Below, one piece after another: positions 1 through 11,424 of a stretch of DNA of 64,000 nucleotides. Source of the DNA: Micrasema longulum. Lineage: Eukaryota; Arthropoda; Insecta; Trichoptera; Brachycentridae. Position 1 is the first letter of the stretch, and each line of letters opens with the position of its first letter. The notes beneath the pieces are model-generated. The model saw only the letters and a list, made by a program, of their open reading frames with translations, ran no database searches and was not told the DNA's origin. The translations under genes and the position numbers were made by a program. The stretch lies in contig JAGVSM010003550.1 in assembly GCA_022494885.1 (NCBI GenBank), positions 79,543 through 143,542 on the forward strand, read 5' to 3'.

Positions 1-195
1 GTACCTATCTAATTTGATATTCGCAACATTTAACATAGTTATCTTATTGTTCCAACATAATATTATGCATATTAAATTAGAACAATAAGATAAATAATTA
101 TTTTGAACGGAAAACTGGCTACCTACCTAAAGAACCGTAAGAACAAAAAATACTTCTAAATTTGTATAAATAAATGTTTTAAAAACTCATTTCAT

Positions 196-421
196 TGCCT
201 GTAATAGTCAGCGTGGGGTCTTGGGTTTGATTCCCGACATGGTTGATATTAAATATTTATTTAAAAGTGTGTCAACACTCAAGAACATATCATAGTCCCT
301 GAACTGGTACCTGAAGCGTAAGACTGATCATCTTACCTTCATGTAACAAAATGATCAAGATACCAATTCAGTGCTCTATGCTCCATTAGGCGCGGAAAGG
401 GAATGATGATTATGATGATAA
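196..421 (+). repeat. tRNA-derived SINE, family A (copy 1)
   Basis: The copy has a tRNA-like head with a B-box-like GGTTTGATTCCCGACATGG. The family body follows (CTGAACTGGTACCTGAAGCG, then a stretch containing ATGATCAAGATACC), and it ends in GGGAATGATGATTATGATG. The same head-body-GAT tail order recurs at about ten other places in this window in both orientations, so this is an interspersed SINE. The tRNA-like head most resembles Asp/Glu-type tRNAs, which is an inference. Confidence 0.8.
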
Positions 422-450
422 TGTATATATACAAAATACTAAATAAATAA

Positions 451-697
451 TCCGCCTCCTAGTGTAGTAGTTGGCGCGTTTGCCTACATACTTGATTCGA
501 TTCCTGGCGAGATGGATGTGAAATATTGTTTTTAAATATGTTTCTACGCCGCAATGTTTTATAGTTCCTGGACTGGGACCTGAAGTGTAAAACTGCCCAT
601 CTTGCCTTCATACGTATTACAAATTAATAACCGCTGGTACGTCGCTATTGGAGCTCTGATGTAGTGCTTTATGTACTACAAGCGCGGGTAAGAAAAT
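451..697 (+). repeat. tRNA-derived SINE, family A (diverged copy)
   Basis: This is a second, more diverged copy directly downstream of the first and in the same orientation. The head contains TAGTGTAGTAGTTGGCGCG and a B-box-like GATTCGATTCC. The body keeps CCTGGACTGGGACCTGAAG, and the tail keeps AAAATGATGG. Its greater divergence suggests an older insertion than its neighbour. Confidence 0.65.
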
Positions 698-1846
698 GAT
701 GGAGTAATTTTTTTTAGATGTTTATAAATACCCACATGTCAAAAGTTTGAATAATCGGTGCGCGTTAGTAAGAAAATGTATAAATTTTGAAGAAGCGAGG
801 TTTGTATGTATGACCGAGGAATAAAGTTTTCGTTTTATTTAAAAGATTATATTTTCCCCAGCGGAAAACATGGGTCGATATTTATTGTTAATGTTATTAT
901 ATTTTCAAAAGAAAGGTTTTTGGAATTCTAGGTAATTCGTCGCTCGGTCATTCGAATTTAACCCAAAATATTAAATCCTAATTGACTAACAATAGACGGA
1001 ATATTATTGTACTTGGTAAATGTTCAGGTAAATGTGAATTGAAATGGGGTTCTTTTCAGAATTAGGAAACGTGAACCAAAAAATTAGTATTATTAAAGTG
1101 CTTCTATTGTTTGGGAAATCACAAAACATAAAATAATGTATCGGAAGGTTATATTATATTAATACGTAGTCAAATATTTTAAATGATCGCCGCGTTATTT
1201 TCCAACACAAATAAAGGTTGACTTTATGGTGAATTATAAAAATACATGCTTATTTTACGGGGAAATACGTTTTTTTATATTGAATATTTTAAACACGCAT
1301 GTAAAGCTTATATTAAGCTCCTTACTGTACCTCAATAATTTTTTTTAACCACGAACCACACCGTTTAGTTAAATATTTTTTAAAAATTCGCGGGGACTCG
1401 TTTTCCCACGAAATAAGCAACAACTAATAGGTTTTATTTTAGGTAATTTATTGTTCGGCTTTTGTAATCAATCTTGAGCTCTTATTTTGCAAACAAAATG
1501 TCACTTTTAAATATTTTTGCAAGATACCTTGTCATTATTGACAACTTCACAATATTCGGGTGTGATGATCAGTGAGCGTTCGGAGTAAATGAACGCAATC
1601 CATTAAAAATTTTGGTTTCAAACGTCAATAAAATGTCAAATGTAGATGGTGGATAATAATTGTATAATTACCTATAATTTTTGTTTATTTTATTTGTCAC
1701 CTTGTTATTCTAAAATAAGTGTTCAGCTGATGCTCCTAATGTAACATCTTTTTAACTGATTTTTTGACAGTTTTCTTGTTCGGTGCTATTATTCGCGAAA
1801 TTTGTATTGAAATGAATGTCTTATTTGTACATTAAATATATATTTT
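698..1846. other. AT-rich intergenic/5' flank of vimar
   Basis: No coding potential is visible. The segment should contain the vimar promoter and an untranslated first exon, because a good splice acceptor (TATATTTTCAG, ending at 1849) lies just before the start codon. I cannot place the transcription start. The only distinct signal is the change from very AT-rich sequence to a slightly more mixed composition from about 1550. Confidence 0.4.
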
Positions 1847-1868
1847 CAGCCCCCCACAGAAAACTAAA

Positions 1869-4800
1869 ATGGAAGGTTAGTCATAATCTCCTCATATAAA
1901 TGTAATTAGATTATTCACCTGTATATCGTTCTATAATACACACCCTTTTTTCAGGAGAACAGGAACTTCTAGCTTCTGAAATGTCAGCTACGATATCCAA
2001 TTTATCCAGTAATGAAAATATTGAAAAAATTAAAGATATTCTTAATAAAATCATTGTCGAAGGAAAAGATTTTAAATGTGATATTTTTGAAAGCCTAACC
2101 GTACTTCTCAATACGGACAATCATGAAATACAATGTTTAGTAATCCAATCAATCGCCGAACAGTCCATCTGCGAAGAAAAAAGACAGGTTTACTCCCAAG
2201 AAATAATTATTACAAAATTACTTGAGGTTTTGAAGACACCGATGAAGGAAAGCAATTTGAAATTGATTAAACAAACCTGTCGAGCTCTCGGTAATATTTG
2301 CTGCGATAATTTCGTTGGTCGAGATCTTATTTTAAACTTGGAAGGAACATCTCACATAGTTGATCTGTTACCTAAGACTATGAAACATAGCGAATTTCCA
2401 AAGTCTGAATATACTGCAGTGCGGCTGTGCGTCTGCAAATTGTTGTTAAACTTATTATTGGGAGGTTCTACGTATATAGAGGCTGCGCTAAATGCTAAAA
2501 TATTGCACCATATGTACGAGATCTTGAAATTAGAATCTAAAGAACAGAATGAAGAATGTTTGAGCATGTCCCTTCTTGTTGTGAGTGTGATTTTGGATAA
2601 CAAACCGTCTATAATTTTGGAAAAGGAGTTTAATATTTTAGTTGTCGATATATTAAAGGAGACTGAGAATATTGAAATATCTGAGATGTGCCTGGAACAT
2701 TTGCATGCCCAAGCTGAACACGGTGAGCCATGTTTCATTTGAATTTGATTTCAACATATTTATTTATTTCATATTTAATGTTTACTATTTTACTTTGAAG
2801 ATGATGTTAAGACTGTTCTGGCGAGAGCTGAAATTCCTCAACTCCTATGGAGCCTACTTCAGAAACATAGTTCTCTCGCTGTTAATGAAGAGAAGCGTGC
2901 TGTAATGAAGCTTGCTTGCGATCTCATTGTTTTGATCTTAACTGGAGGTAATTGACTTATTTTTTTTAATTTTCATTCAAATTTGAATAAAATAATAAAA
3001 GCATGTACAAAATGGATAAGAAGACAATGGTTTCTTTCTTTTATTAGTGTTTCATAATACTTCATTAATTTCATCTCCTTTGTATTATTAGCTTTAATTG
3101 TTACCAACATTATTTTGTGGGTTGTTATTCATATTTTAACTAACACCGTACGGTATGTCTCACATAGAGGCTGGGGAAAAGCCTAAATATCATAGTCAGT
3201 CAATTGGTGGAACACTGTTGGGAATTGAGGTTGTGCAGCATTGAAGCAGGGTGCTTAAGTGAAATACTTTTTAATTTTGATTACCCCGCTTTACTTTTTA
3301 GTTTTATTATCTTTAAATCATTTTTGTTCTTTTTTAAATTAAAAAAATAATCTGTTTTATGTTCTCTGTTTAATTTTCATACAAATGATGTTTTTACTTA
3401 TTTTTTTCAAATTAATTTATACTTTGTACTAACACAATCGAGCTAGAATAAAAATATTAATATAATTATTTAAATATTACTATTGAGTTTAGCTTTTTAA
3501 TCTTTTCCTTCTCAGTTATTCGAGTGTTCACGGTCAAACATTTAGCCTCGTGGCATGCCAAACTATCTCAGTGCTACCTGTCAGGTTTTAGGTAGCCTCA
3601 GAGAAAAACAAATATCAAAAATATTAAGTTATTTTAATGTTTATTTATAATATATATTTTTTAGTGAAAATATCTATCCATTGTTTGCAATCTAACATTT
3701 GCTATAAATAAGTATGAAAGATGTTTTATTTCTTATGTTCTAGATGATTCTATTCATTTGTTATATGGCAGCGGTTATGGAGATGTTTACTTGGCCATGG
3801 TAGAGTGGTTAGACTCTAAAGATACGGACCTAGTAACCACTGCAGTTTTAGCTTTAGGCAATTTCGCTAGAACCGATGTGCACTGTTTGCATATGATGGA
3901 CTCAGGAGTATTCGACAAACTGCTAAGTAAGATTATTATGTTATTTATGGAAATATTACAATACTACTATAATTACTTTAAGAATAGTCCCCTGACGTTT
4001 CAGCAATCATCCAGTATATTATTTATTGAATTCCAATTCAGAAAAATTTAATTTGATATTTCATAATATCAAATAATTAAAAAATGTTTGTTTTAACACT
4101 TTATTGATTATTTCGATCTATTAAAATGATTCTGTGCAACAACTAGTCTGTTTTATTTGATATCGAAATTAATATATAAATATTTTTAATAAACTAGAGA
4201 TGTAATTATGGGTACAGAAATATGTGTTACATATACAAATTGTCAAATATTTATATTTTCCCATGAAACGTCCATTTACGGAAATAAATTGACATTCATT
4301 TTGAGTGTCAATTCAATTTGAGATTCCACACATCTCTAAGAACTTTCAGGTGATTGTTCTTAGGAAAATTGTTCATTAGTAAGAATATTATAATCGATTT
4401 CTTTGTTTTAGCTATTCTGTCCTCTCACAAAAGCAACGAAGATGATATAAGATTACAACACGCTGTTTTAAGTACGCTCCGGAATCTTGTTGTGCCGCAG
4501 CAAAATAAACCTTTAGCTATACAGAAAGGGATTATGCCGGTGCTTACTGAAATGTTGCCTAAAGTTACTCAGTATCATGTTGTTTTTAAGCTTCTGGCTT
4601 CACTGAGAATGCTAGTTGACAAACAAGGTTTGTTTTATTACTTTTTTTATTTTATTAAATTTTTCTGAACCATTGGAAATAAATCAATAAAAAAAAAAAC
4701 ACACTAAAAAGTTGTAACATCTTACATCATATATAGTAAAGAGAAATAAAGAGTTTTTTTAAACAATTATTCTTAAAATATTATATGAAAATTCAAACCA

Positions 4801-6670
4801 AATATATGTTTAAAATAGAAATGTGTATAAAGTCACATCGAATAATAACAAAAATGCATAGAAATATTTAAAATACTGTGCTCCGGATCCTCTTTTTCCA
4901 CATTTTTTTATGCATTTTTTATACATTTCTAAATTTGACATTGTGCAATAGTAAAATAATTATACCATTCGGTTTTGGAAAACCCTATTTTGCTTTTTTA
5001 CTTACTAGGCGTAGAGAGGTGTGCGTAAGGGAATATATTTTTTTGAAATTATTTTATAATCATGTTGTATTTTTTAATTAAATTTTGCTACAATAATTAG
5101 TTTTTTTTTTCAATCCCTAAATGCCTTTTATGTAACAAAATCTATCCACCATTGTTGTTTTATTAGTTTACTTTTGTTTTACATGGTACTGCGCGGAACG
5201 TATCCCCCGTGTTAATAAAGGCTTTGTTGTAATAAATTATATTTAATTGCTGTATCCACTCATTAATTTTTCTTTTTTTTATGACGGCAGTATATACCAT
5301 TTTTTGGTTATTTGAAAATAAGATATATTATTTTGTTGATATTTTCAAAATGATTGTTCACAGAACCTGTGGCTACCGAACTGGTACACTGTGGAATGCT
5401 AGAGCAGGTGACTCAGTGGGCGGGGCGATGGGAACACGCGGGAGTAACAGGAGAGGCTCAGCGTCTCCTAGCTTGGTGTGTTCGTCAACTTAACTCCACA
5501 AAAACTCTGTCTAAAGTTATACAGGTTAGTTTTTGTTGAGTTCAATCTATCTTAATAAAATCATCAGATGGTTAAATCTAGTACTTGTCTACAAAGATTT
5601 AGATGTACTTACAATATTGACTATCTTTTTTTACAAAAAGCTTTTTTACTAAATGGTACATAATGATTTTAAAAAAAAAATTTTAGACTATTTTCTTAAT
5701 TCATAATTCTTGGATGTTAATCCTGTAAAACTGCTCATTCAGAATCTTAAATTTATAGATTTAGATGTAATTTGTTTATAATATCTGTACCTCAGAGGCA
5801 GACGGATGCAAATCCAGTATTTGATGAAATGACATTTCGATTTTCGTATCCAGTTTATGATCATGTCCATTGATTTTGAAGAAATGTAATCCTTGTAATG
5901 AAAGAACCAATGTATTAATATACTAAAATTACAAATTAATGCTATAAACTATTAGAAATTACTTAGAGAAAGTAGATTTTTTAGGCTTGTTTTAAACATT
6001 TGATGTTTGGATTTGCATCCGTCTGCCTCTGGGGTACAGATATGTAACAATGGGCTTATCAATAATGTAAACAAATTAATTTTGATAATTTGTAAATGAC
6101 TAAACTTTTACTTTCTTTTATTTTTACTAGGAAAAACAACATAAAAAATATGTATAAAAATATATGATTTAAAGCTACCAAAAAATATTATCTTTTCAGG
6201 CTGATGGATGTATTAGTTGCCTTGTCAACATGCTTGTTGGGACACACGTGATAATGCAAAATGAAGCCATAATATCCCTTACAATTTTATGTGTGGCTTA
6301 TTTCAATGAAGAAATTGAGGAAACTAAAAAAAAGGAAATGGCCAACTCAGTTGCTCAGAACTGCAATGATCCGAATGAAATAAAAACAACAGCCGATAAA
6401 TTAACACAAGAACTTATTAAAGTTGATGTTGGCAAACAACTGAAAACATTAATAGAATCCAATTTGAATGTGCTTCAATTGGAGTTCTTGGAAAATATTT
6501 GTAAATTCATTGCAATATTGGCGAAGAATAAAGTTTTATGTTTACATTTAAATGAGCAACTTGTTGACAAAGCTTTGGAAAAATGTATATTGGAACGTCA
6601 AGATATGAAAGACACAATTAAAAAGTCATTTGAAGATATTACAAATGAAATAAAAAGTGTTATAGAATGA
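1869..6670 (+). CDS. vimar: vimar / RAP1GDS1 (SmgGDS), armadillo-repeat GTPase chaperone, complete 7-exon gene
   Basis: This gene encodes a guanine-nucleotide dissociation stimulator and chaperone for Rho/Rap/Ras-type small GTPases, acting in the cytosol. Known fly vimar is linked to visceral muscle and mitochondrial dynamics. Exons read from splice sites are 1869-1875, 1955-2722, 2801-2947, 3744-3926, 4412-4627, 5364-5524 and 6200-6670. They sum to 1953 nt, or 650 residues plus stop, close to the family length of about 600-635. All introns are GT-AG and every junction keeps frame. Family-diagnostic armadillo segments are RALGNICCDN (about residue 110), ALGNFARTDVHCLHMMDSG (exon 4), LSTLRNLVVPQQNKP and FKLLASLRMLVD (exon 5), and WEHAGVTGEAQRLLAW then THVIMQNEA (exons 6-7). 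The first coding exon holds only seven nucleotides (ATGGAAG), giving MEGEQELLASEMSAT. An in-frame ATG at 1981 is an alternative start. An acceptor at 1847-1849 implies an upstream noncoding exon. Ortholog assignment is firm; exon 1 is the least certain part. Confidence 0.93.
2948..3743 (+). other. vimar intron 3
   Basis: This is the intron between GTAATTG at 2948 and an acceptor ending TTCTAG at 3743. It is AT-rich with no coding exon or recognisable transposon. The other long vimar introns (3927-4411, 4628-5363) are similarly plain. Confidence 0.75.
5784..6040. mobile_element. MITE with ~33-bp terminal inverted repeats inside vimar intron 6
   Basis: The left end from 5784 (TCTGTACCTCAGAGGCAGAC and onward to 5816) is repeated as an inverted copy at 6008-6040 with a single mismatch. 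Both ends are flanked by TA (5782-5783 and 6041-6042), which fits a Tc1/mariner-type target duplication. The 257-bp element has no ORF, so it is non-autonomous. It sits in the sense-strand intron between exons 6 and 7 without touching either splice site. Confidence 0.75.
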
Positions 6671-7054
6671 ATTTCCCTTAACATAGATTATATGATCAAA
6701 TCACATTATCTCTAGTGGTATTGCACCATTTTGTGTAGACATTTAGCAATCAATCTTTAATATCAACTTTATAATACATAATATTACTTTTATTATCTTA
6801 AATTTGCCTACTTTAGGGTAGAGAAAACATTTCCAACCTTTTTTAATAAATGCTTAACATATTAAACTGTGCTTTAGAAAGAGTACAAAATATTGATCTT
6901 AATAGAAAAGTAATATTAGTTTAATATGTAATTAAATTTTATCTTTCTTTATCAGATTCTTGAACATATTTATGAATGTATAATTATATTAAAATTCTTT
7001 GACCAATCACTAGAACATGGATATAGTAAAACTTCATAACCATTTTTAACTTCT

Positions 7055-7060
7055 AATAAA
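7055..7060 (+). terminator. candidate polyadenylation signal of vimar
   Basis: AATAAA lies 385 nt past the vimar stop codon. Further AATAAA hexamers occur at 7161-7166 and 7448-7453, so the true 3' end is uncertain and could be any of these. Confidence 0.35.
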
Positions 7061-7066
7061 ATACAA

Positions 7067-8042
7067 AATTAACTCAAATTTAAAAAAAATGTCTATTTGT
7101 ATGTAACGAGTGAATGAATTTATATTAAAATTAACTTTTGTAAGCGTGTATGCAAATAGCAATAAATATTTTTATATAACGCACAAATTTAATATGTACC
7201 TTTTGCAATCCTTTAAGGAAAGCATTTTAATAATATTGCTTGTGCAACATTTATATTAAGGAAAAATATTGACACTTTTCTTGATTATGTGATAAAATTA
7301 TTTATGTGAAACTTCTTTGTTTGACAAATCATTAAAATGTTAAGTGAAAGGATTGGTACAATTTAGATTAAATCAAACAGATAACTTATTAGTCTCTTAT
7401 TTTCTAATTATCTTTTATCGAGTTATACCGTTCTTAATGAAATATGCAATAAAAGCTACAGAACTCATAAAAATAAAACATTATAATAGCTGTTTCCCTT
7501 TTTCCAATTTATCTCCTTTTTGTAAGTATTTTAGTATGCATTTATTTGTGTACAAAATGCATACATACGTGAGAAGGTGACAGAGATGTTTAATTATAGG
7601 TATTTTCAACATTGTGGATGTTCAAATGGATGTCAAAATATGAGAAACTTTTCGTAAGAATTCAGTCTACCTACCTACATTGTTTATTAAACATATTTTT
7701 TTAGAAATTTTTCCCTCCAAAATTTTTGGAATAAACACAATATTGTGGAATTATTTATACAAATGACAACATAAGAATGGTTTGGGGCAGCAGGTAAAAA
7801 TCTATAAAGTATGTAAAAAAATAAAGTATATGAACATTTATTATTCCATATTTTAAAATGAAAATAAAGTAATATATTTTGCTACAACTTGAGTAATAAC
7901 TGCGTGCTGCTAAATGATAAGTTTTTACATCACCGTGATTGTACAACAACGACAGATGTACGGAAAATGCGACATTGACTTCCTTTGATCTTGAAAAGGT
8001 TTTATAAATGCTTTATATTCCAGGTTTGAAAAAATATATATA
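7067..8042. other. AT-rich spacer 3' of vimar
   Basis: No gene, RNA or repeat structure is visible. Short open frames here have random-looking, Ile/Tyr/Phe-rich translations expected from AT-rich DNA. Part may be vimar 3' UTR if a distal polyadenylation signal is used. Confidence 0.6.
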
Positions 8043-8044
8043 TA

Positions 8045-9244
8045 CAGGGAGCGGAAAAATGATCTGACGGCTTTTTCGCTGTACTGTTTCGCTGTACTGT
8101 AGCTGTGAGCTAGTTGGTGCTGGGGGGTAGTGGGGATAGGTGCGTTTCAGAGCCCGCGCGTGAACATTTTTAGTTTTTAATAGCCATGGAACAGTAGTCG
8201 GCCGAGCACCGTATGTTTGTTGTCGAGGCGTTTTTCAAAAGTGGCGATTCCTGCGTTGCTGTTCAACGGCAGTTCCGTAAGCGTTTTGATGTGGGTCCAA
8301 GAGGAAGAGTCCGAACTCATAGCACAATTATGCATGAGTCATTCCAGAGCTACCGGTTCTACGGAAAAACGGAAGTCGACAGGCCATCCAAGGTCAGCCC
8401 AGACGCCAGAGAATATCGATCGAGTAAGAAAAACTGTAGAAGCCAGTCCTCGGCGGCCAGCCCGTAAACAAGCTGCTGCATTGCGCATGTCGGACCGCTT
8501 GGTAAGAAGAATATTGCGTTTCGATCTGCATTTCCACCCATAGAAAAGTGCTACTGTCCAGCAGTTAATGCCTAGTGACTATGCAGTTTGGAAATCATTT
8601 GCAGAACAAATGATTGATTTGATTACTGATGAAAAAAATTCACGATGAGCGACAAGGCACATAGAGAACTTTCGTTATTGGTCGGCCACTAATTCTGAAG
8701 AACAGTATAGTCCTAAGGTTACTGTGTGGTGGGGTGTAACGAAAAGTTGTGTTATTGAGCCATACTTCTTTGAAGAGGGTGTTCGAACCGTTACGGTTAA
8801 TTTTTCAATGTTATCTGTTGATGTTGCAAAACTTCCTGATCCCTGAACTTCCGAGAAATCGTTTAGAGAGCTGGAGGATGGGGCAACTGCCTATACAGCC
8901 AATGCGGTGATGGACTTTTAAGAAGCAAAATTCGTGGTTGAGTCATTTCGCGTTTTGGATACATATATGGCCAGCTCGCTCCCCTGACCGCAGCAGTTGT
9001 GATTTTTTCTTGCGGGGGTTCCTTAATGTGAAAATGTTCACAAACAAACCCCGCACACTGGACGAACTGAAAAAAGCCATAAGCCAAGAAATCGCCTACC
9101 TGTCTCCTGCTATGTTAAAGAAGGAACCTATTTGACAGCTTCAGTGCAAGACTGGAAGAATGCTTGATCAAAGAAGGATATAATTTAAATTTTTGAGTTG
9201 TTTTTAACTTAAAACTGTCAGATCATTTTGTAGTTCGCTCCCTG
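8045..9244 (+). mobile_element. mariner-like (IS630-Tc1-mariner superfamily) element, 1200 bp, complete ends
   Basis: The ends are inverted: CAGGGAGCG at 8045 and CGCTCCCTG ending at 9244. Each is followed inward by AAAATGATCTGAC, or its complement GTCAGATCATTTT. TA flanks both ends (8043-8044, 9245-9246), the standard target duplication for the superfamily. Inside is one decayed transposase gene in the same orientation (8186-9135). Length and layout are normal for a full-length copy, but the gene is broken, so the copy is not autonomous. Confidence 0.92.
8186..9135 (+). pseudogene. mariner-like transposase, degenerate
   Basis: The reading frame starts at ATG 8186 but meets an in-frame TAG three codons later. 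It then gives the N-terminal helix-turn-helix segment VEAFFKSGDSCVAVQRQF. A frameshift follows, and the second DNA-binding segment (RTPENIDRVRKTVEASPRRP, then RMSDRLVRRIL) continues in another frame. The catalytic part survives as FRYWSATNSEEQYSPKVTVW, and the C-terminal motif RSPDRSSCDFFLRGFLN, matching the usual SPDLxPxDFFLWG region, lies in a third context. Several stops and shifts separate the pieces, so no functional transposase can be made. Confidence 0.88.
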
Positions 9245-9246
9245 TA

Positions 9247-10064
9247 TAACTAGCCCATCTATCAAATTAAATACTTTTGTATTTTTCAAGTTGTGAAATT
9301 AAGTGTCAAAAAAAAATTATGCCGCTCTCATGTAATGCGTCGTTGTTCTACGATCACGAGGACATGTATATTTTTGAGGAAAATTATAATTTAATATTAA
9401 CTATTTCAATAGGAGGGGCTAATGTAGAACATAAATTTAAAAATCATGAAATTAACCATCAATCTATCAAATCTATCGCATGTTGCACGTTGGCATTGGT
9501 TAGAGCACTAGATTTCGCCCTTTTTTAGTTTTTGGTCAAATTATTCAAAATGATTATAATAAAGTGTTAGACACCGAAAAGTACCTATGTAAAGTATGAG
9601 ACAGATGTCGCTGAAAGCAGAGTATTAGATATTTTTACCCACAAAAAACGACTCATTGCCATAAAACCCATTACTAATATTATTCTTAGTTTGTTTTTAA
9701 ACTTAATAAGAAGATTTTATCGGAAGTAAATAACGTAACTTAATCTTCCTTTCTTGTGATCTACAGTCCAGTGTAAAGCCCGTTTATACGGATCAAAGAA
9801 CTGATTTATTTATTTTAAAAGAAACAAACAGTCGAAAAGGATATAGTAACATTTTAAAAAATACAGTTTAAAGACAGACCAGCAAAGTTTCTAAATAAGA
9901 ATCGTACATATTATTAAATTGTGTTGCAACAAATGTGTATTTGTATGAGAGTAAGTGTAGATGTGTGTTTATGTGTATTAGTGTAGGAGTAAGTGTTCAG
10001 GTGTGTGTAAGTGTGAGCATCATTAAATAGTATGTGGGATCGTATCGCAGCCAGAAATAAGGAG
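9247..10064. other. spacer with GT-rich simple repeat
   Basis: No gene is seen; an 83-codon frame at 9277-9528 has no recognisable features. From about 9925 to 10020 the sequence is a degenerate GT-rich stretch with repeated GTGTGT, GTGTAAGTGT and related words, consistent with an old microsatellite. Confidence 0.55.
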
Positions 10065-10092
10065 CCTTAATTTATTTTAAAATAAATTAAGG
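10065..10092. repeat. perfect 28-bp palindrome
   Basis: Each half is 14 bases (CCTTAATTTATTTT and its exact reverse complement) with no spacer. It could be a cruciform-forming AT palindrome or the centre of an old foldback element. No related copy is seen in the window. Confidence 0.85.
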
Positions 10093-10474
10093 GGCATGTT
10101 AAATATATCTATAAATAAATAAAAGCATTATAGTTAGAGCAAGAACGATAGAGGAAAGATATTATTAAAGAATTTATCTTGTAATACACGAATTATATAC
10201 ATTTAAAAACACGTCACAATTTTGATCAAAATTTTCACTCGGATTTGCGCGGGAATTATAATAAGCAGGTACACTATGAATAAAACGAAAAAGGGCACCC
10301 AGATTCTAACAAGAATATGTTTAATTTCTGACCCAAAAATGTCATTTTTTTCTAATTTAGCATTGTGCATGCATTTAAAAAATAACAAAATTAGCTACAA
10401 AAATTCTAATTCAGATTTCTGACAACTTTTTGTTTAGTTTTCCGATCCGACCGTCCAGTGTCCAAAATCTGCGG

Positions 10475-10660
10475 TTTCCTAATAAAGCGGTGCCGTTATC
10501 TAGCGACCGTGTATGCTATGACTCGGTGAACGTAACAAGACGGCCGTCGTAACGGTGACCAGAGATGTCAACTTTATTATTTTATAATTTGCTCAGTTTT
10601 TTCCACTTCTTCTTTTCTGGAGAGCAATCCCGTTATCTAGCGGCCGTGATCACCTACAAC
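10475..10660. repeat. degenerate copy of the 32-kb foldback element (family F)
   Basis: The arm at 10479-10570 contains CGGTGCCGTTATCTAGCG, GACGGCCGTCGTAACGGTGA and the leading TTTCCTA. These match the order of words in the foldback at 32081-32310. A short opposite-arm remnant is around 10622-10654 (CCGTTATCTAGCGGCCGTGA). It is much more diverged than the 32-kb copy. Confidence 0.6.
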
Positions 10661-10747
10661 AGATTTTACTGACTTATTTTTATACTACTGAGACGTACCT
10701 ATTGCGGCGGAGAATTGGAAATCCAGACAAACAAAACGTTATAAGAT

Positions 10748-10856
10748 AACGTATTTTTCGGACCATAAGATGCATTTTTTTGCTTTGAAAATTCAACCAA
10801 AAATTGGGGTGCGTCTTATGGTACGATGCGTCTTATCGTCCGCAAAATACGGTAAT
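10748..10856. repeat. short inverted-repeat DNA-element remnant
   Basis: CGTATTTTTCGGACCATAAG at the left is mirrored by CTTATCGTCCGCAAAATACG near the right end, with an extra internal GTGCGTCTTATGG. The approximately 110-bp unit has no ORF and looks like joined termini of a cut-and-paste transposon. The superfamily cannot be decided from this alone. Confidence 0.55.
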
Positions 10857-11424
10857 TTAAAGTATAGGAAGTCATCGGAAGTCGAAACCTATCGTTTGTA
10901 AGAGAATGAGATGCTTAAAAATCGTGTTACACAGTTTGCATTTCAAGATTTAGTGCAGATTCCTAAATTTCCATGATTTTCTTGCAAAAGAGACGGGTAC
11001 CTACGTCTCGAAACCGGTAGACATAAAAAGTCCGTAAGTGGTTATATACTAATATTTACTCACATTAGTTAAAATTTCGTCATTTCTGAGTGTCCAAATT
11101 ACGTTTGCACTCATGCACCACGAGAAAAAAAATTCTAAACTATTCGTACCGCTATGACACACTCAACGCTCTCTAGGATTCCAGCGCTATCAAGTTTGTA
11201 CAGACGTTTTAATGACGTCATTTATCGTTAAAGTGTCCACTTGTGATAAAATCTCGAGGGAATGTCTCGAGATCGGTCTCAGGGTGTTGTCCATTTGAGA
11301 TCACTTGCGGTCTCGAGATTGGTATGGGAGACTCGACACTGACTTTAGTCTCGAGATCGAGACAATTCCGTGTTGACTAGAGAGTCAACACGCAGTCTGC
11401 GGTGTGACTTGATCGCACGTATAT

